This document shows positions 1-6,348 of a stretch of DNA of 7,796 nt, piece after piece. Position 1 is the first letter of the stretch; each line of letters opens with the position of its first letter. Source of the stretch: Candidatus Aminicenantota bacterium (GTDB lineage Bacteria > Acidobacteriota > Aminicenantia > Aminicenantales > UBA8522); contig DQHV01000312.1 of the NCBI GenBank assembly GCA_003524335.1, positions 22,547 through 30,342 of the forward strand, given 5' to 3'. The notes beneath the pieces were generated by a model, which worked only from the letters and a program-made list of their open reading frames with translations, was not told the DNA's origin and made no database searches. The position numbers were made by a program, and so were the translations under genes.

Positions 1-116
1 ACGCCCGCCGCTTCGATCACCCTCAGGCTGGCCCGATGGATCTTGTCAACATCCTCCGGGCTGAGAATATTCAAGCTCAGCCGGGGGTCGGAGATGGACT
101 TTATTTTTTCACTCAC
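1..116 (-). CDS. MttB-superfamily (trimethylamine methyltransferase-like) protein, N-terminal fragment
   Basis: Only the first 39 codons lie in the window; the gene runs off the left edge. Translated from a GTG at 116-114 it reads VSEKIKSISDPRLSL, then a stretch including LSPEDVDKIHRASLRVIEAAGV-type residues. This is the usual N-terminal helix of MttB-superfamily corrinoid methyltransferases, and it aligns by eye with the start of the complete MttB homologue at 4837-6303 (LLSRRLIEKIIDEAYEIL). The start is supported by an AAAGGAG Shine-Dalgarno at about 130-124, seven bases upstream. The GTG overlaps the TGA stop of the permease gene as GTGA, a classic translational-coupling arrangement. Family members move a methyl group from a methylated amine to a Co(I) corrinoid protein in the cytoplasm. 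The substrate cannot be read from this fragment, nor can presence or absence of a pyrrolysine codon, which would lie far downstream. The family call is an inference from a short N-terminus plus context. Confidence 0.8.
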   Translation of the reverse strand, partial: MSEKIKSISDPRLSLNILSPEDVDKIHRASLRVIEAAG

Positions 117-1561
117 TCTGCAGCTCCTTTCTCAAGGGATTCGCCGGTCCTCGCCTTCCTTTGCCAATAAAAATAAGCGGGAATCCCCAGGCCCAGCAGA
201 AGAAGGCCGAAGAGGGATTTCTGAGGCTGGGAGATAACCGTGTTGAGGAAGATGAGGAGGTTGATCAGGGCAAAAAGTAGGGGGACGATAGGATATCCCC
301 AAGTCCGATAGGGCCGGGAAAGTTGGGGTCGTTTGCGGCGCAGGACGATGACGGCCAAGCCCGTTGCGCCGAAAAAAATGACCAGAGCAAAAACGACGAA
401 TTCATAGAGGTCCTTGTAGGTCCCGGAGAGACAGAGGAGGCAGGACCAGACCGCCTGCCCGATGAGGGCCTTGGACGGGACATGAAAACGGGGATGGATA
501 TAGCTCATGCCGCGGAAAAAGAGCCTGTCTTCGGCCATGGCCAGGTAGACTCTCGGGCCGAATAGGATATTCGCGCTCAGGCACCCGAAAATGGATATGG
601 CGATCGCTCCGGAAATGACCGCCGCCGCGGTTGGACCGAAGAGCTGGGTCGAGGCCAGCTCGCCGACCCGGGCGATCCCGCGCATCCTGTCCACGGGCAG
701 GGCGAGGATGTAGACAACGTTGAGCAGGACGTACATGAGGGTGATGCCCAAGGTCCCCAAGATCAGCCCGAGGGGGATGTTCCGCTCCGGCCTCTTGATC
801 TCCTCCGCCGTGCAGTTGACAGCATACCAGCCGTCATAGGTCCAGAGGGCGGCGATCAGGGCCAGCCCGAAAAGAGTGAAGGCCTGAGGGCCGATATCCG
901 GGCCGCCTCGAAAGAGGTCCTGGACGCTCGTGACCCCGGCCCGCTTTCCCACCGTCAGGCCGAGCACGACCAGGGCCAAGACGGAGCCGATCCGGAGGAA
1001 GGTGAAAATATCCTGGACAATCGCTCCGCTTTTGACTCCGAGATAGTTCACCCCGGTCAGAAAGACGATCGTGGCGGCCGCCACAAGCTGCCCGGCCGAG
1101 AGAGAGTAGGGATGCCCAAAGACGGTTGTTTTAAGGAGCAAGCTCTGGGTGGACAGACCGGGGACAAAATAGCCGAAGAACTCGGCAAAACCGACGGCCA
1201 GGGCGGCTATCCCGCCGCCCATGATGAACCAGAAAAAACCCCAGCCGTACAGATACCCGGCGAATGCTCCGTAGGCTTCGCGGATATAGACATATTGGCC
1301 GCCGGCCCGAGGATACATCGCTCCCAGCTCGGCGCAGGTCAGGGCTCCCCCGAGCGTGAACAAGCCGCCCACCAGCCAGACCAGCAAGAGCCATCCCGGC
1401 GATTGGACGTATTCGAGGATATACCCCGAAGTCATGAAGATACCCGACCCGACCACCGCCCCGATCACGAGGAAAGTGGTGTCCAGGAGGTTGAGCCGCC
1501 TCAGAAGCCTCGGCTTTTCCTGGTTTGAGCTGCGCTCGGGAGGCATTGTTGGAGTCGGCAT
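113..1561 (-). CDS. APC-superfamily amino acid permease (LAT/SteT-like)
   Basis: A 482-residue inner-membrane transporter with about 12 hydrophobic segments. The first (about residues 28-48) carries the family's unwound-helix motif GSGIF (38-42), which binds the amino acid alpha-carboxylate in known APC structures. Other family marks are ELGAMYPRAGGQYVY (78-92), TYDGW (241-245) followed by EEIKRPERNIP (253-263), GPRVYLAMAEDRLFF (335-349) and RPYRTWGYPIVP (416-427). These patterns are typical of L-type/SteT-like amino acid antiporters or uniporters. The usual length is 440-500, so the protein is complete. The ATG at 1561 has only a weak purine-rich ribosome site (GGGAAAAG); Met6 is a possible alternative start. 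A strong promoter candidate lies just upstream. The stop overlaps the start of an MttB-family methyltransferase, so the cargo may be an N-methylated amino acid, but the sequence does not fix the substrate. Glycine betaine usually enters by BCCT or ABC carriers, so an APC carrier here is notable. Confidence 0.93.
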   Translation of the reverse strand: MPTPTMPPERSSNQEKPRLLRRLNLLDTTFLVIGAVVGSGIFMTSGYILEYVQSPGWLLLVWLVGGLFTLGGALTCAELGAMYPRAGGQYVYIREAYGAFAGYLYGWGFFWFIMGGGIAALAVGFAEFFGYFVPGLSTQSLLLKTTVFGHPYSLSAGQLVAAATIVFLTGVNYLGVKSGAIVQDIFTFLRIGSVLALVVLGLTVGKRAGVTSVQDLFRGGPDIGPQAFTLFGLALIAALWTYDGWYAVNCTAEEIKRPERNIPLGLILGTLGITLMYVLLNVVYILALPVDRMRGIARVGELASTQLFGPTAAAVISGAIAISIFGCLSANILFGPRVYLAMAEDRLFFRGMSYIHPRFHVPSKALIGQAVWSCLLCLSGTYKDLYEFVVFALVIFFGATGLAVIVLRRKRPQLSRPYRTWGYPIVPLLFALINLLIFLNTVISQPQKSLFGLLLLGLGIPAYFYWQRKARTGESLEKGAAE

Positions 1562-1575
1562 TTTTCTTTTCCCGC

Positions 1576-1604
1576 CTTATACCAAACCCTGTCTCTCCAG
1601 TCAA
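1576..1604 (-). promoter_or_regulatory. Sigma70-type promoter for the permease-mttB pair
   Basis: On the minus strand TTGACT (1604-1599) and TATAAG (1581-1576) are separated by exactly 17 bp, each matching the consensus at five of six positions. A TG two bases before the -10 makes an extended -10 (TGGTATAAG). Only 14 bases separate the -10 from the permease ATG, so the transcript would have a leader of about 7-8 nt. The site lies in the 71-bp gap after the hisC-like gene and would let the permease and the following methyltransferase be transcribed independently of hisC. No transcript data support it; it rests on sequence match only. Confidence 0.55.
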
Positions 1605-1632
1605 CCGAAGCGCTCTTCCCAGCGGAATTGGT

Positions 1633-2751
1633 TTACAGGACCTGCTCGAGCGCCTTGGCGAAATGCTCGTTTTCCTCTTCTAGTCCCGTCGATACGCGGA
1701 TGCAGTTGGGCAGGCCAAAAGCACGGAGAGGCCGCACGATGACGCCTTTGCGCAGGAGCCTTTCATACAACCTGTCCACTGTTTCGTCCGAGTCCAGAAT
1801 CATCGTCACAAAATTGGCATGCGACTTGAGGTGCCGGAGGCCGAGCCGGTTGAACAGCTCATAATAAAATTGCAGGCCCAACCGATTGAGCCGAAGGGTC
1901 TTTTCCAGGAAATCCGAGTCGTTCATGGCCGCGATCCCGCCCGCTTGGGCCAAATGACTCGGCTCGAAGGTGAGCTTGACTTTCATCAGGTTGCCGATCA
2001 GGGGTTCTGCGGCGAAGCCGTAACCGATGCGGACCCCCGCCAACCCGTAGGCCTTGGAGAATGTCCGCAAGGTGATGACGTTGTCCAGCCGGTACTGCAT
2101 GGAGTCGGGGAAAACCGGGTCATGGTGGGCAAACTCGAAGTAGGCTTCATCCAGGATGACCAGAACGCGCTCGGGGACGCGTTTCATGAAATCCCGGAAT
2201 TCACTCACCGTAAAAATCGTGCCCGTCGGGTTGTTGGGGTTGGCCAGGTAGATGACCTTGGTCTTATCATGGATGTGATCGGCGATCGCGCCCAGGTCAA
2301 GACGGTAGTCCTTCAGGGGAACTTCGCAGATTTTTATCCCCCGCGACTGGGCCTGAATCCGGAAGCTGATGAAGGTATTGGCCGATGTCAGCGCCTCCTC
2401 GTCATCCAGAAGAAACGTGCCCATGATGACGGCGATAATTCCCTCCGAACCGTGCGCGGCGAAGACGTTATCGGTTTTGACATCATAGCGTTCGGCCAGG
2501 GCCTGCCGCAGGTCATAGAAGTCGGGGCTCGGATAGCGGTTGACGCCGGGCAGAGCTTCCTGCATGGCGCGAAGAGCTTTGGGTGACGCACCCAGGGGGT
2601 TTTCATTGGAGGCCAGTTTGACGATCTTTTTCAAACCCAGCTCGCGCTGCAGTTCCTCGATCGATTTCCCCGCTTTATAAGGCTCCAGCGACTGAATATG
2701 CCGGGGAACCAATGGCCGGGCTGAAGCTTCAACCTTGCGACTGCTGTTCAT
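1633..2751 (-). CDS. hisC: Histidinol-phosphate aminotransferase-like class I/II aminotransferase
   Basis: A 372-residue fold-type I PLP enzyme that would transfer an amino group between histidinol phosphate (or a related amino acid) and 2-oxoglutarate. Visible landmarks: SNENPLG (48-54), RYPSPDFYDLR (72-82), NPNNPTGT (171-178), DEAYFEF (201-207) with Asp201 for the pyridine nitrogen and Tyr204, SKAYGLAGVRIGY (232-244) with Lys233 as the PLP Schiff-base lysine and Arg241 for the phosphate, and IRVSTG (351-356) with Arg352 for the substrate carboxylate. The length fits HisC (about 350-370). The open frame continues upstream to 3066, but the ATG at 2751 is chosen because AGGAG lies nine bases before it and homology begins just after it. 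Two substrate-side motifs differ from canonical HisC: GSDE reads GSEG (101-104) and PTYxxY reads NTFxSF (125-130). No other his gene is near, so a broader or different specificity (aromatic or other amino acid) is possible. Confidence 0.88.
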   Translation of the reverse strand: MNSSRKVEASARPLVPRHIQSLEPYKAGKSIEELQRELGLKKIVKLASNENPLGASPKALRAMQEALPGVNRYPSPDFYDLRQALAERYDVKTDNVFAAHGSEGIIAVIMGTFLLDDEEALTSANTFISFRIQAQSRGIKICEVPLKDYRLDLGAIADHIHDKTKVIYLANPNNPTGTIFTVSEFRDFMKRVPERVLVILDEAYFEFAHHDPVFPDSMQYRLDNVITLRTFSKAYGLAGVRIGYGFAAEPLIGNLMKVKLTFEPSHLAQAGGIAAMNDSDFLEKTLRLNRLGLQFYYELFNRLGLRHLKSHANFVTMILDSDETVDRLYERLLRKGVIVRPLRAFGLPNCIRVSTGLEEENEHFAKALEQVL

Positions 2752-2795
2752 TCTCTGACTCTCCTGCCTGTCCGAAAAGTATAATCCTTGGCCGG

Positions 2796-2812
2796 CGGAG
2801 GACGCGCCTCCG
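2796..2812. repeat. Hairpin-forming inverted repeat in hisC leader
   Basis: CGGAGG (2796-2801) and CCTCCG (2807-2812) form a perfect 6-bp stem with a 5-nt loop. The same CGGAGGA can alternatively pair with TCCTCCG at 2822-2828, so two mutually exclusive structures are possible in a hisC leader transcript. No U-tract follows, so it is not a standard terminator. Such short GC-rich stems also arise by chance. Confidence 0.35.
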
Positions 2813-2847
2813 ACGCGTCTCTCCTCCGGGCCGTGGACGAGAATCCA

Positions 2848-2864
2848 TCTGGCCGGGAGCCAGA
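2848..2864. repeat. Inverted repeat next to hisC -10 candidate
   Basis: TCTGGC (2848-2853) and GCCAGA (2859-2864) form a perfect 6-bp inverted repeat with a 5-bp centre, directly abutting the TAGGAT -10 candidate of the hisC promoter on its downstream side. It could be an operator half-site pair or a transcript hairpin. The function is unassigned. Confidence 0.3.
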
Positions 2865-2894
2865 ATCCTAGCTCCTGCCGAACCTGAAAGTCAA
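2865..2894 (-). promoter_or_regulatory. Candidate promoter for hisC-like gene
   Basis: On the minus strand TTGACT (2894-2889) and TAGGAT (2870-2865) lie 18 bp apart, with matches of 5/6 and 4/6 to the sigma70 consensus. The predicted start is near 2858, giving a leader of about 105 nt that contains the 2796-2812 hairpin. This is a moderate match only. Confidence 0.35.
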
Positions 2895-2910
2895 GCGGCA
2901 AGAGTGGTTT

Positions 2911-2938
2911 TTGACATCGGTTTTTGGGTTGATGTAAG
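2911..2938 (+). promoter_or_regulatory. Candidate promoter for S15 hydrolase gene
   Basis: A perfect TTGACA (2911-2916) is followed after 16 bp by TGTAAG (2933-2938, 4/6) with an upstream TG giving an extended -10 (TGATGTAAG). The predicted start is near 2945, leaving a leader of about 48 nt before the ATG at 2993. It is placed back to back with the hisC promoter candidate, with 16 bp between the two -35 boxes, so a single bound regulator could affect both. Confidence 0.45.
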
Positions 2939-2992
2939 CTGGGGAACCGGTATTCGGAAGACGGCAATAGGCCCTCTCGGCAGGAGAAGAAA

Positions 2993-4789
2993 ATGAGAAC
3001 TCCCGGTAGATCAAACCGACTGGCGCGAGTCTTCGCCCTGGTCATCCTGTTTGGGAACGCTTTCACCTTCCTCTTTGCCGCGCAAGAGAAGTCCTCTGCA
3101 GTCGAGGTCGAAAAAAACGTCGCGGCGGTGATGCGCGACGGCGTCCGGCTCTATGCCGACATCTATCGCCCGTCGACGATAGAAAGGGTCCCCGTCATCC
3201 TCGTCCGCACCCCTTATGACAAAGACCGGTACGCCGAGTACAGCTCTTTTCCTCGTTCCGCAGCGGAGAGCGGATACGCCGTCATCGTCCAGGACGTCCG
3301 GGGCCGCTTTTCTTCGGAAGGCGTTTTTTCACCTTACCTCCAGGAGCTTACCGACGGCTATGATTCCGTCGAATGGGCGGCCGCGCTCCCCTTCTCCAAC
3401 GGCAAGGTGGGGATGCAGGGATGCTCCTACCTGGGAGCTGTGCAGTGGCAGGCGGCGGTCATGAACCCGCCCCACCTCGTGGCCATTTTTCCCCAGTGCA
3501 CCTTTGCCAACGGCCGGCATTTCTTCTTTTTCTCCGGGGCTTTCGACCTGAGCTGGATTTCCTGGCTCAACGGCCGCCTCCCGGACATCAAGCGTCGCCG
3601 CGGGACGGGAACCGAGGACAGCATTGAGGAAAAGGCCGAGCGGCAATGGTCGGTTCACAAATGGGAATGGCTCAACTTCCGGCCGCTCAAGGAGTTCCCC
3701 TTGTTCAAAGGTCTTTGTCCCTATTACTATGAATGGCTCGACCATCCCGACGACGGTCCTTTCTGGGATTTTGCCAATGTTGAGAAAAAACACGTCGAGG
3801 TCTCTTGTCCCGCGTACAACCTTACCGGCTGGTTCGATGACGGGTACGGCCAACCCGGAGCGATCCGGAATTTCTTGGGCATGCGCCGCAACGGCCGGAC
3901 ACCCCAGGCCCGGCAGGGGCAAAAACTCATCATCGGCCCCTGGACCCACTGTGATCCAACGTCTCAGGCTGGCAAGATGGACTTCGGTGCAGAAGCCGCC
4001 GTCGACGTCCCGGCCCTCGTCGTCCGCTGGTTTGACCACTGGCTTAAGGGGATCGACAACGGGATCATGCGGGAACCTCCGATCCGTGTGTTTATCATGG
4101 GCGACAATACCTGGCGCTCTGAATCGGAATGGCCTCCGGCCCGGGCGAAGCCGGCCTCTCTCTACTTCTCCAGCCGGGGAGCCGCCAACTCTCTCTATGG
4201 AGACGGAACCTTGAGCCGGATCAAGCCAAAGGGGACGAAGCCGGATCGCTACATCTACGACCCGGCCAATCCCGTTACGGACCATTTCTTTGAGACCCCG
4301 GGGCCCCGGGACCTCCGTCCCTTCGAAGTGCGAAACGATGTCTTGGTTTTTACATCAGAGCCGCTGTTGCAGGACATGGAAGTGACGGGCGACATCCAGG
4401 CGGAGGTCTGGGCCTCCTCCACGGCCAAGGATACGGACTTCATCGTCAAGGTGACCGATGTCCATCCTTCGGGCGAATCCCAGAACATCACCCCGCCCCT
4501 TTCGGGAGTGATCCGGGCCCGCTACCGGGATTCAGAGTCTAGACCGGCGCTCCTCGACCCCGGCACGGTCTATCGATTCGTGATCGACTCCATGTCCACG
4601 AGCCATGTCTTCAGGAAGGGACACAGAGTCCGGGTCTGGATCACCTCGAGCTTTTTTCCCCACGTCGACCGGAACCCGAACACCGGTCATACCTTCGGCG
4701 AAGACTCCGAAATGGTCCGGGCGACACAGACAATCTACCACGACGCCCGACGTCCCTCCCGGATCATCCTGCCCGTCGTCGCCAGATAG
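2993..4789 (+). CDS. Secreted CocE/NonD-family (peptidase S15) alpha/beta hydrolase
   Basis: A 598-residue serine hydrolase of the X-Pro dipeptidyl-peptidase/cocaine esterase family, cleaving ester or amide bonds of unknown substrates. The N-terminus has basic residues and a hydrophobic stretch (about 11-30, ending FAAQE), a probable signal peptide, so the enzyme likely works outside the cytoplasm. The alpha/beta hydrolase domain spans about 40-345. RTPYDK (72-77) holds the oxyanion-hole tyrosine (Tyr75 by analogy with CocE), GCSYLG (143-148) the nucleophile Ser145, GWFDD (279-283) the catalytic Asp282, and GPWTH (315-319) the catalytic His319. A C-terminal jelly-roll domain (about 360-595, with DTDFIVKVTDVHPSG) completes the family layout, and the length is normal. 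AGGAG six bases before the ATG supports the start. It stands alone on the plus strand between two minus-strand blocks, so a link to methylamine use is not shown. It ends in TAG. Confidence 0.92.
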   Translation: MRTPGRSNRLARVFALVILFGNAFTFLFAAQEKSSAVEVEKNVAAVMRDGVRLYADIYRPSTIERVPVILVRTPYDKDRYAEYSSFPRSAAESGYAVIVQDVRGRFSSEGVFSPYLQELTDGYDSVEWAAALPFSNGKVGMQGCSYLGAVQWQAAVMNPPHLVAIFPQCTFANGRHFFFFSGAFDLSWISWLNGRLPDIKRRRGTGTEDSIEEKAERQWSVHKWEWLNFRPLKEFPLFKGLCPYYYEWLDHPDDGPFWDFANVEKKHVEVSCPAYNLTGWFDDGYGQPGAIRNFLGMRRNGRTPQARQGQKLIIGPWTHCDPTSQAGKMDFGAEAAVDVPALVVRWFDHWLKGIDNGIMREPPIRVFIMGDNTWRSESEWPPARAKPASLYFSSRGAANSLYGDGTLSRIKPKGTKPDRYIYDPANPVTDHFFETPGPRDLRPFEVRNDVLVFTSEPLLQDMEVTGDIQAEVWASSTAKDTDFIVKVTDVHPSGESQNITPPLSGVIRARYRDSESRPALLDPGTVYRFVIDSMSTSHVFRKGHRVRVWITSSFFPHVDRNPNTGHTFGEDSEMVRATQTIYHDARRPSRIILPVVAR

Positions 4790-4797
4790 CGTGAACT

Positions 4798-4828
4798 CCG
4801 TGTCCGGGCCCGGGAGACCGTGTCCGGG
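4798..4828. repeat. 11-bp direct repeat with palindrome in convergent gap
   Basis: CCGTGTCCGGG occurs exactly at 4798-4808 and 4818-4828 (20-bp period). The perfect palindrome CCGGGCCCGG (4804-4813) overlaps the first copy. CCCGG (4809-4813) can pair with CCGGG (4824-4828) across a 10-nt loop. The element fills most of the 47-bp gap between the stop codons of two convergent genes, so it may help end transcription from either side, but there is no T-tract on either strand and it is not a textbook intrinsic terminator. Confidence 0.45.
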
Positions 4829-4836
4829 ACTCCTGA

Positions 4837-6303
4837 CTACGGCAGCGCAGGCAACGAGGCTATGCCATTATCCTTAGCGTAGGCGGTCAGGATCCGGGTT
4901 AGCTCGTTTCGGACATCCTTCTCCACGAGAGCGGGTGGGTTGGACCGAAGGATCTTTTCTACGTGTTCGGAAGCCCTCTCCGCGATCGGCTTTCTTCCCA
5001 GAGCCACCCAGGCATCATAGGTATCCCTGTCCGCGATCAGCGGATAAGAGTGTTCCATCCGGTACCACTTCTTGGTGTGGGGCATGGAGAGGAATTGAGT
5101 CTCGGGAGTGAAGCCTTCGAACTTGTCCGTGGCGATCGGGTCCTCGCGCTGGGCGATCCCGGCGATCAGCCGGTAGGCCATGCCGCAGATCTCGTCGTCT
5201 ATGACCAGCTTCTCCAGGCTCTGGCAGCTCTCGAAGTCGAGCATACCGGGACCGGAGATGACGTTGACTCCGGCCAGGGCTCCGAGCACGGCACCAAGCC
5301 CGGTCTCAAGTCCGGCCTGAGCGTCATTTGTCTTGGCATCGCTCAAGCCCATATAGGCATGGGTCGGGAGGTTCAAATATTTTCCGATCTGGGCATAGCC
5401 CGCATCGATCATCATTGTCTCGATGGCCCCCATAGGGGTTGTCCCCCGCCTCATGTCGAAACTCGAGGGCGAGCCCCCGAAAATCACCGGCGCGCCCTTC
5501 TTGGCAAGCTGGACGATGGCGACCCCGCAGAGGTTTTCAGCGACATGCTGGACCAGGGTCCCCGAGATGGTTACCAGGGACGTGGCGCCGGTCATACCCA
5601 TAGAAATCAGCTCGGAGGGTAGGCCCGCGCGGGCGGCATCAATGAGGCTCTGGGTGGTGAGGTTGCTCCACTTGAGCGGCGGTGACGGACAAGCATCAAA
5701 GATGGCCAGGGGCTTTGCGGCCAGCTCCTTATTGCCGCCCCGGACAGCCGCCAGGAGATCTTTCATCGGCCGAAAGGACTCCACCCTGAAGGTGCCCGTC
5801 ACGACAGGCTTCCGAGAATAGATGAGGCCGATGTAGAGCCTGTAGATGTCGGCGATCGGATGGGGGACATCGGAGCTGATCAAGCCCGTGCTCTGAAAAT
5901 GGATATTGTCCAGGCATTCGGTCAGCCTGCTGAAATCCACCAGGTCTTTGGTCTCCGGCTTTCTCTCTTCTCCCGTCTTGTGGTCAAGGATCGTGACGGC
6001 CGCTGAACCCGGGTCGAAATGGACCTCGTCGCCGCCGACTGTGTAATCTCTCTCCCCCGTCCGGTCGTAGAGCTTGATGACGGCCGGGGCTGTGGCCAGG
6101 CATTTTTCGACCAGGCGACGCTTCAGGTGGACGCGGTGTGTCTTCTTATCCACTTTCATTCCCGCCTGGCTGAAAAGTTTCAAGGCCTCTTTGTTCTCGA
6201 CGAAGATCCCCTGCTTGTCCAGGATCTCGTAGGCCTCATCGATGATTTTCTCGATGAGCCGGCGGCTCAATAATTCCAGTTTCGGTCTGATTGTCTTGAT
6301 CAT
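4837..6303 (-). CDS. MttB-superfamily corrinoid methyltransferase, non-pyrrolysine type
   Basis: A 488-residue cytoplasmic TIM-barrel methyltransferase related to trimethylamine methyltransferase MttB (about 495 residues), expected to move a methyl group from a methylated amine to the adjacent corrinoid protein. Family marks include the N-terminal helix (LLSRRLIEKIIDEAYEIL, 11-28), FDPGSAAVTILD (96-107), KPVVTGTFR (165-173), APVIFGGSPSSFDMRRG (271-287), LPTHAYMGLSDAKTNDAQ (312-329) with GLETG (331-335), and NVISGPGMLDFES (347-359). True MttB carries pyrrolysine, encoded by an internal UAG, in roughly the 321-335 region. Here ordinary residues fill it, placing the protein with non-Pyl relatives, of which characterised ones use glycine betaine (MtgB), proline betaine (MtpB) or carnitine (MtcB). 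The substrate is not readable. The only UAG is the terminal stop. AAGGA six bases before the ATG supports the start. It sits 45 bp after the corrinoid gene. Confidence 0.93.
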   Translation of the reverse strand: MIKTIRPKLELLSRRLIEKIIDEAYEILDKQGIFVENKEALKLFSQAGMKVDKKTHRVHLKRRLVEKCLATAPAVIKLYDRTGERDYTVGGDEVHFDPGSAAVTILDHKTGEERKPETKDLVDFSRLTECLDNIHFQSTGLISSDVPHPIADIYRLYIGLIYSRKPVVTGTFRVESFRPMKDLLAAVRGGNKELAAKPLAIFDACPSPPLKWSNLTTQSLIDAARAGLPSELISMGMTGATSLVTISGTLVQHVAENLCGVAIVQLAKKGAPVIFGGSPSSFDMRRGTTPMGAIETMMIDAGYAQIGKYLNLPTHAYMGLSDAKTNDAQAGLETGLGAVLGALAGVNVISGPGMLDFESCQSLEKLVIDDEICGMAYRLIAGIAQREDPIATDKFEGFTPETQFLSMPHTKKWYRMEHSYPLIADRDTYDAWVALGRKPIAERASEHVEKILRSNPPALVEKDVRNELTRILTAYAKDNGIASLPALP

Positions 6304-6348
6304 CTGTTTTCCTTCACTTTGGCTTGACGTCTGGATTCGCCGGCGGCG

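Larger units (their letters stand above)
2752..2992. promoter_or_regulatory. Divergent intergenic control region between hisC-like gene and S15 hydrolase gene
   Basis: This 241-bp gap has no convincing gene. It separates two divergently transcribed genes and contains a promoter candidate for each direction (2865-2894 minus, 2911-2938 plus), two 6-bp-stem hairpins (2796-2812 and 2848-2864), and an AGTATAAT box at 2778-2785 that resembles a -10 element on both strands but has no good -35 partner. Both ribosome sites are also here. No operator could be assigned to a known regulator. Confidence 0.5.

Noticed and set aside
1819..2586. 255-residue open frame antisense to the hisC-like gene
   Set aside because: It is entirely opposite conserved aminotransferase coding sequence, with no recognisable domain; a GC-driven shadow.
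2778..2785. AGTATAAT as a bidirectional -10 element near the hisC start
   Set aside because: It matches the -10 consensus on either strand, but no acceptable -35 was found at 16-18 bp for either direction, so it is not called as a promoter.
2752..3066. N-terminal extension of the hisC-like gene to an ATG at 3066 (477 residues)
   Set aside because: The extra 105 residues are low-similarity, Arg/Pro-rich and overlap the divergent hydrolase gene. The ATG at 2751 has AGGAG at good spacing and HisC homology starts right after it.
3329..4285. 318-residue open frame antisense to the S15 hydrolase
   Set aside because: It lies wholly opposite a gene with an intact catalytic triad, and its sequence has no recognisable domain. 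It is a high-GC shadow frame.
4963..5622. 219-residue open frame antisense to the MttB homologue
   Set aside because: It is opposite a well-conserved gene and has no recognisable domain; a shadow frame.
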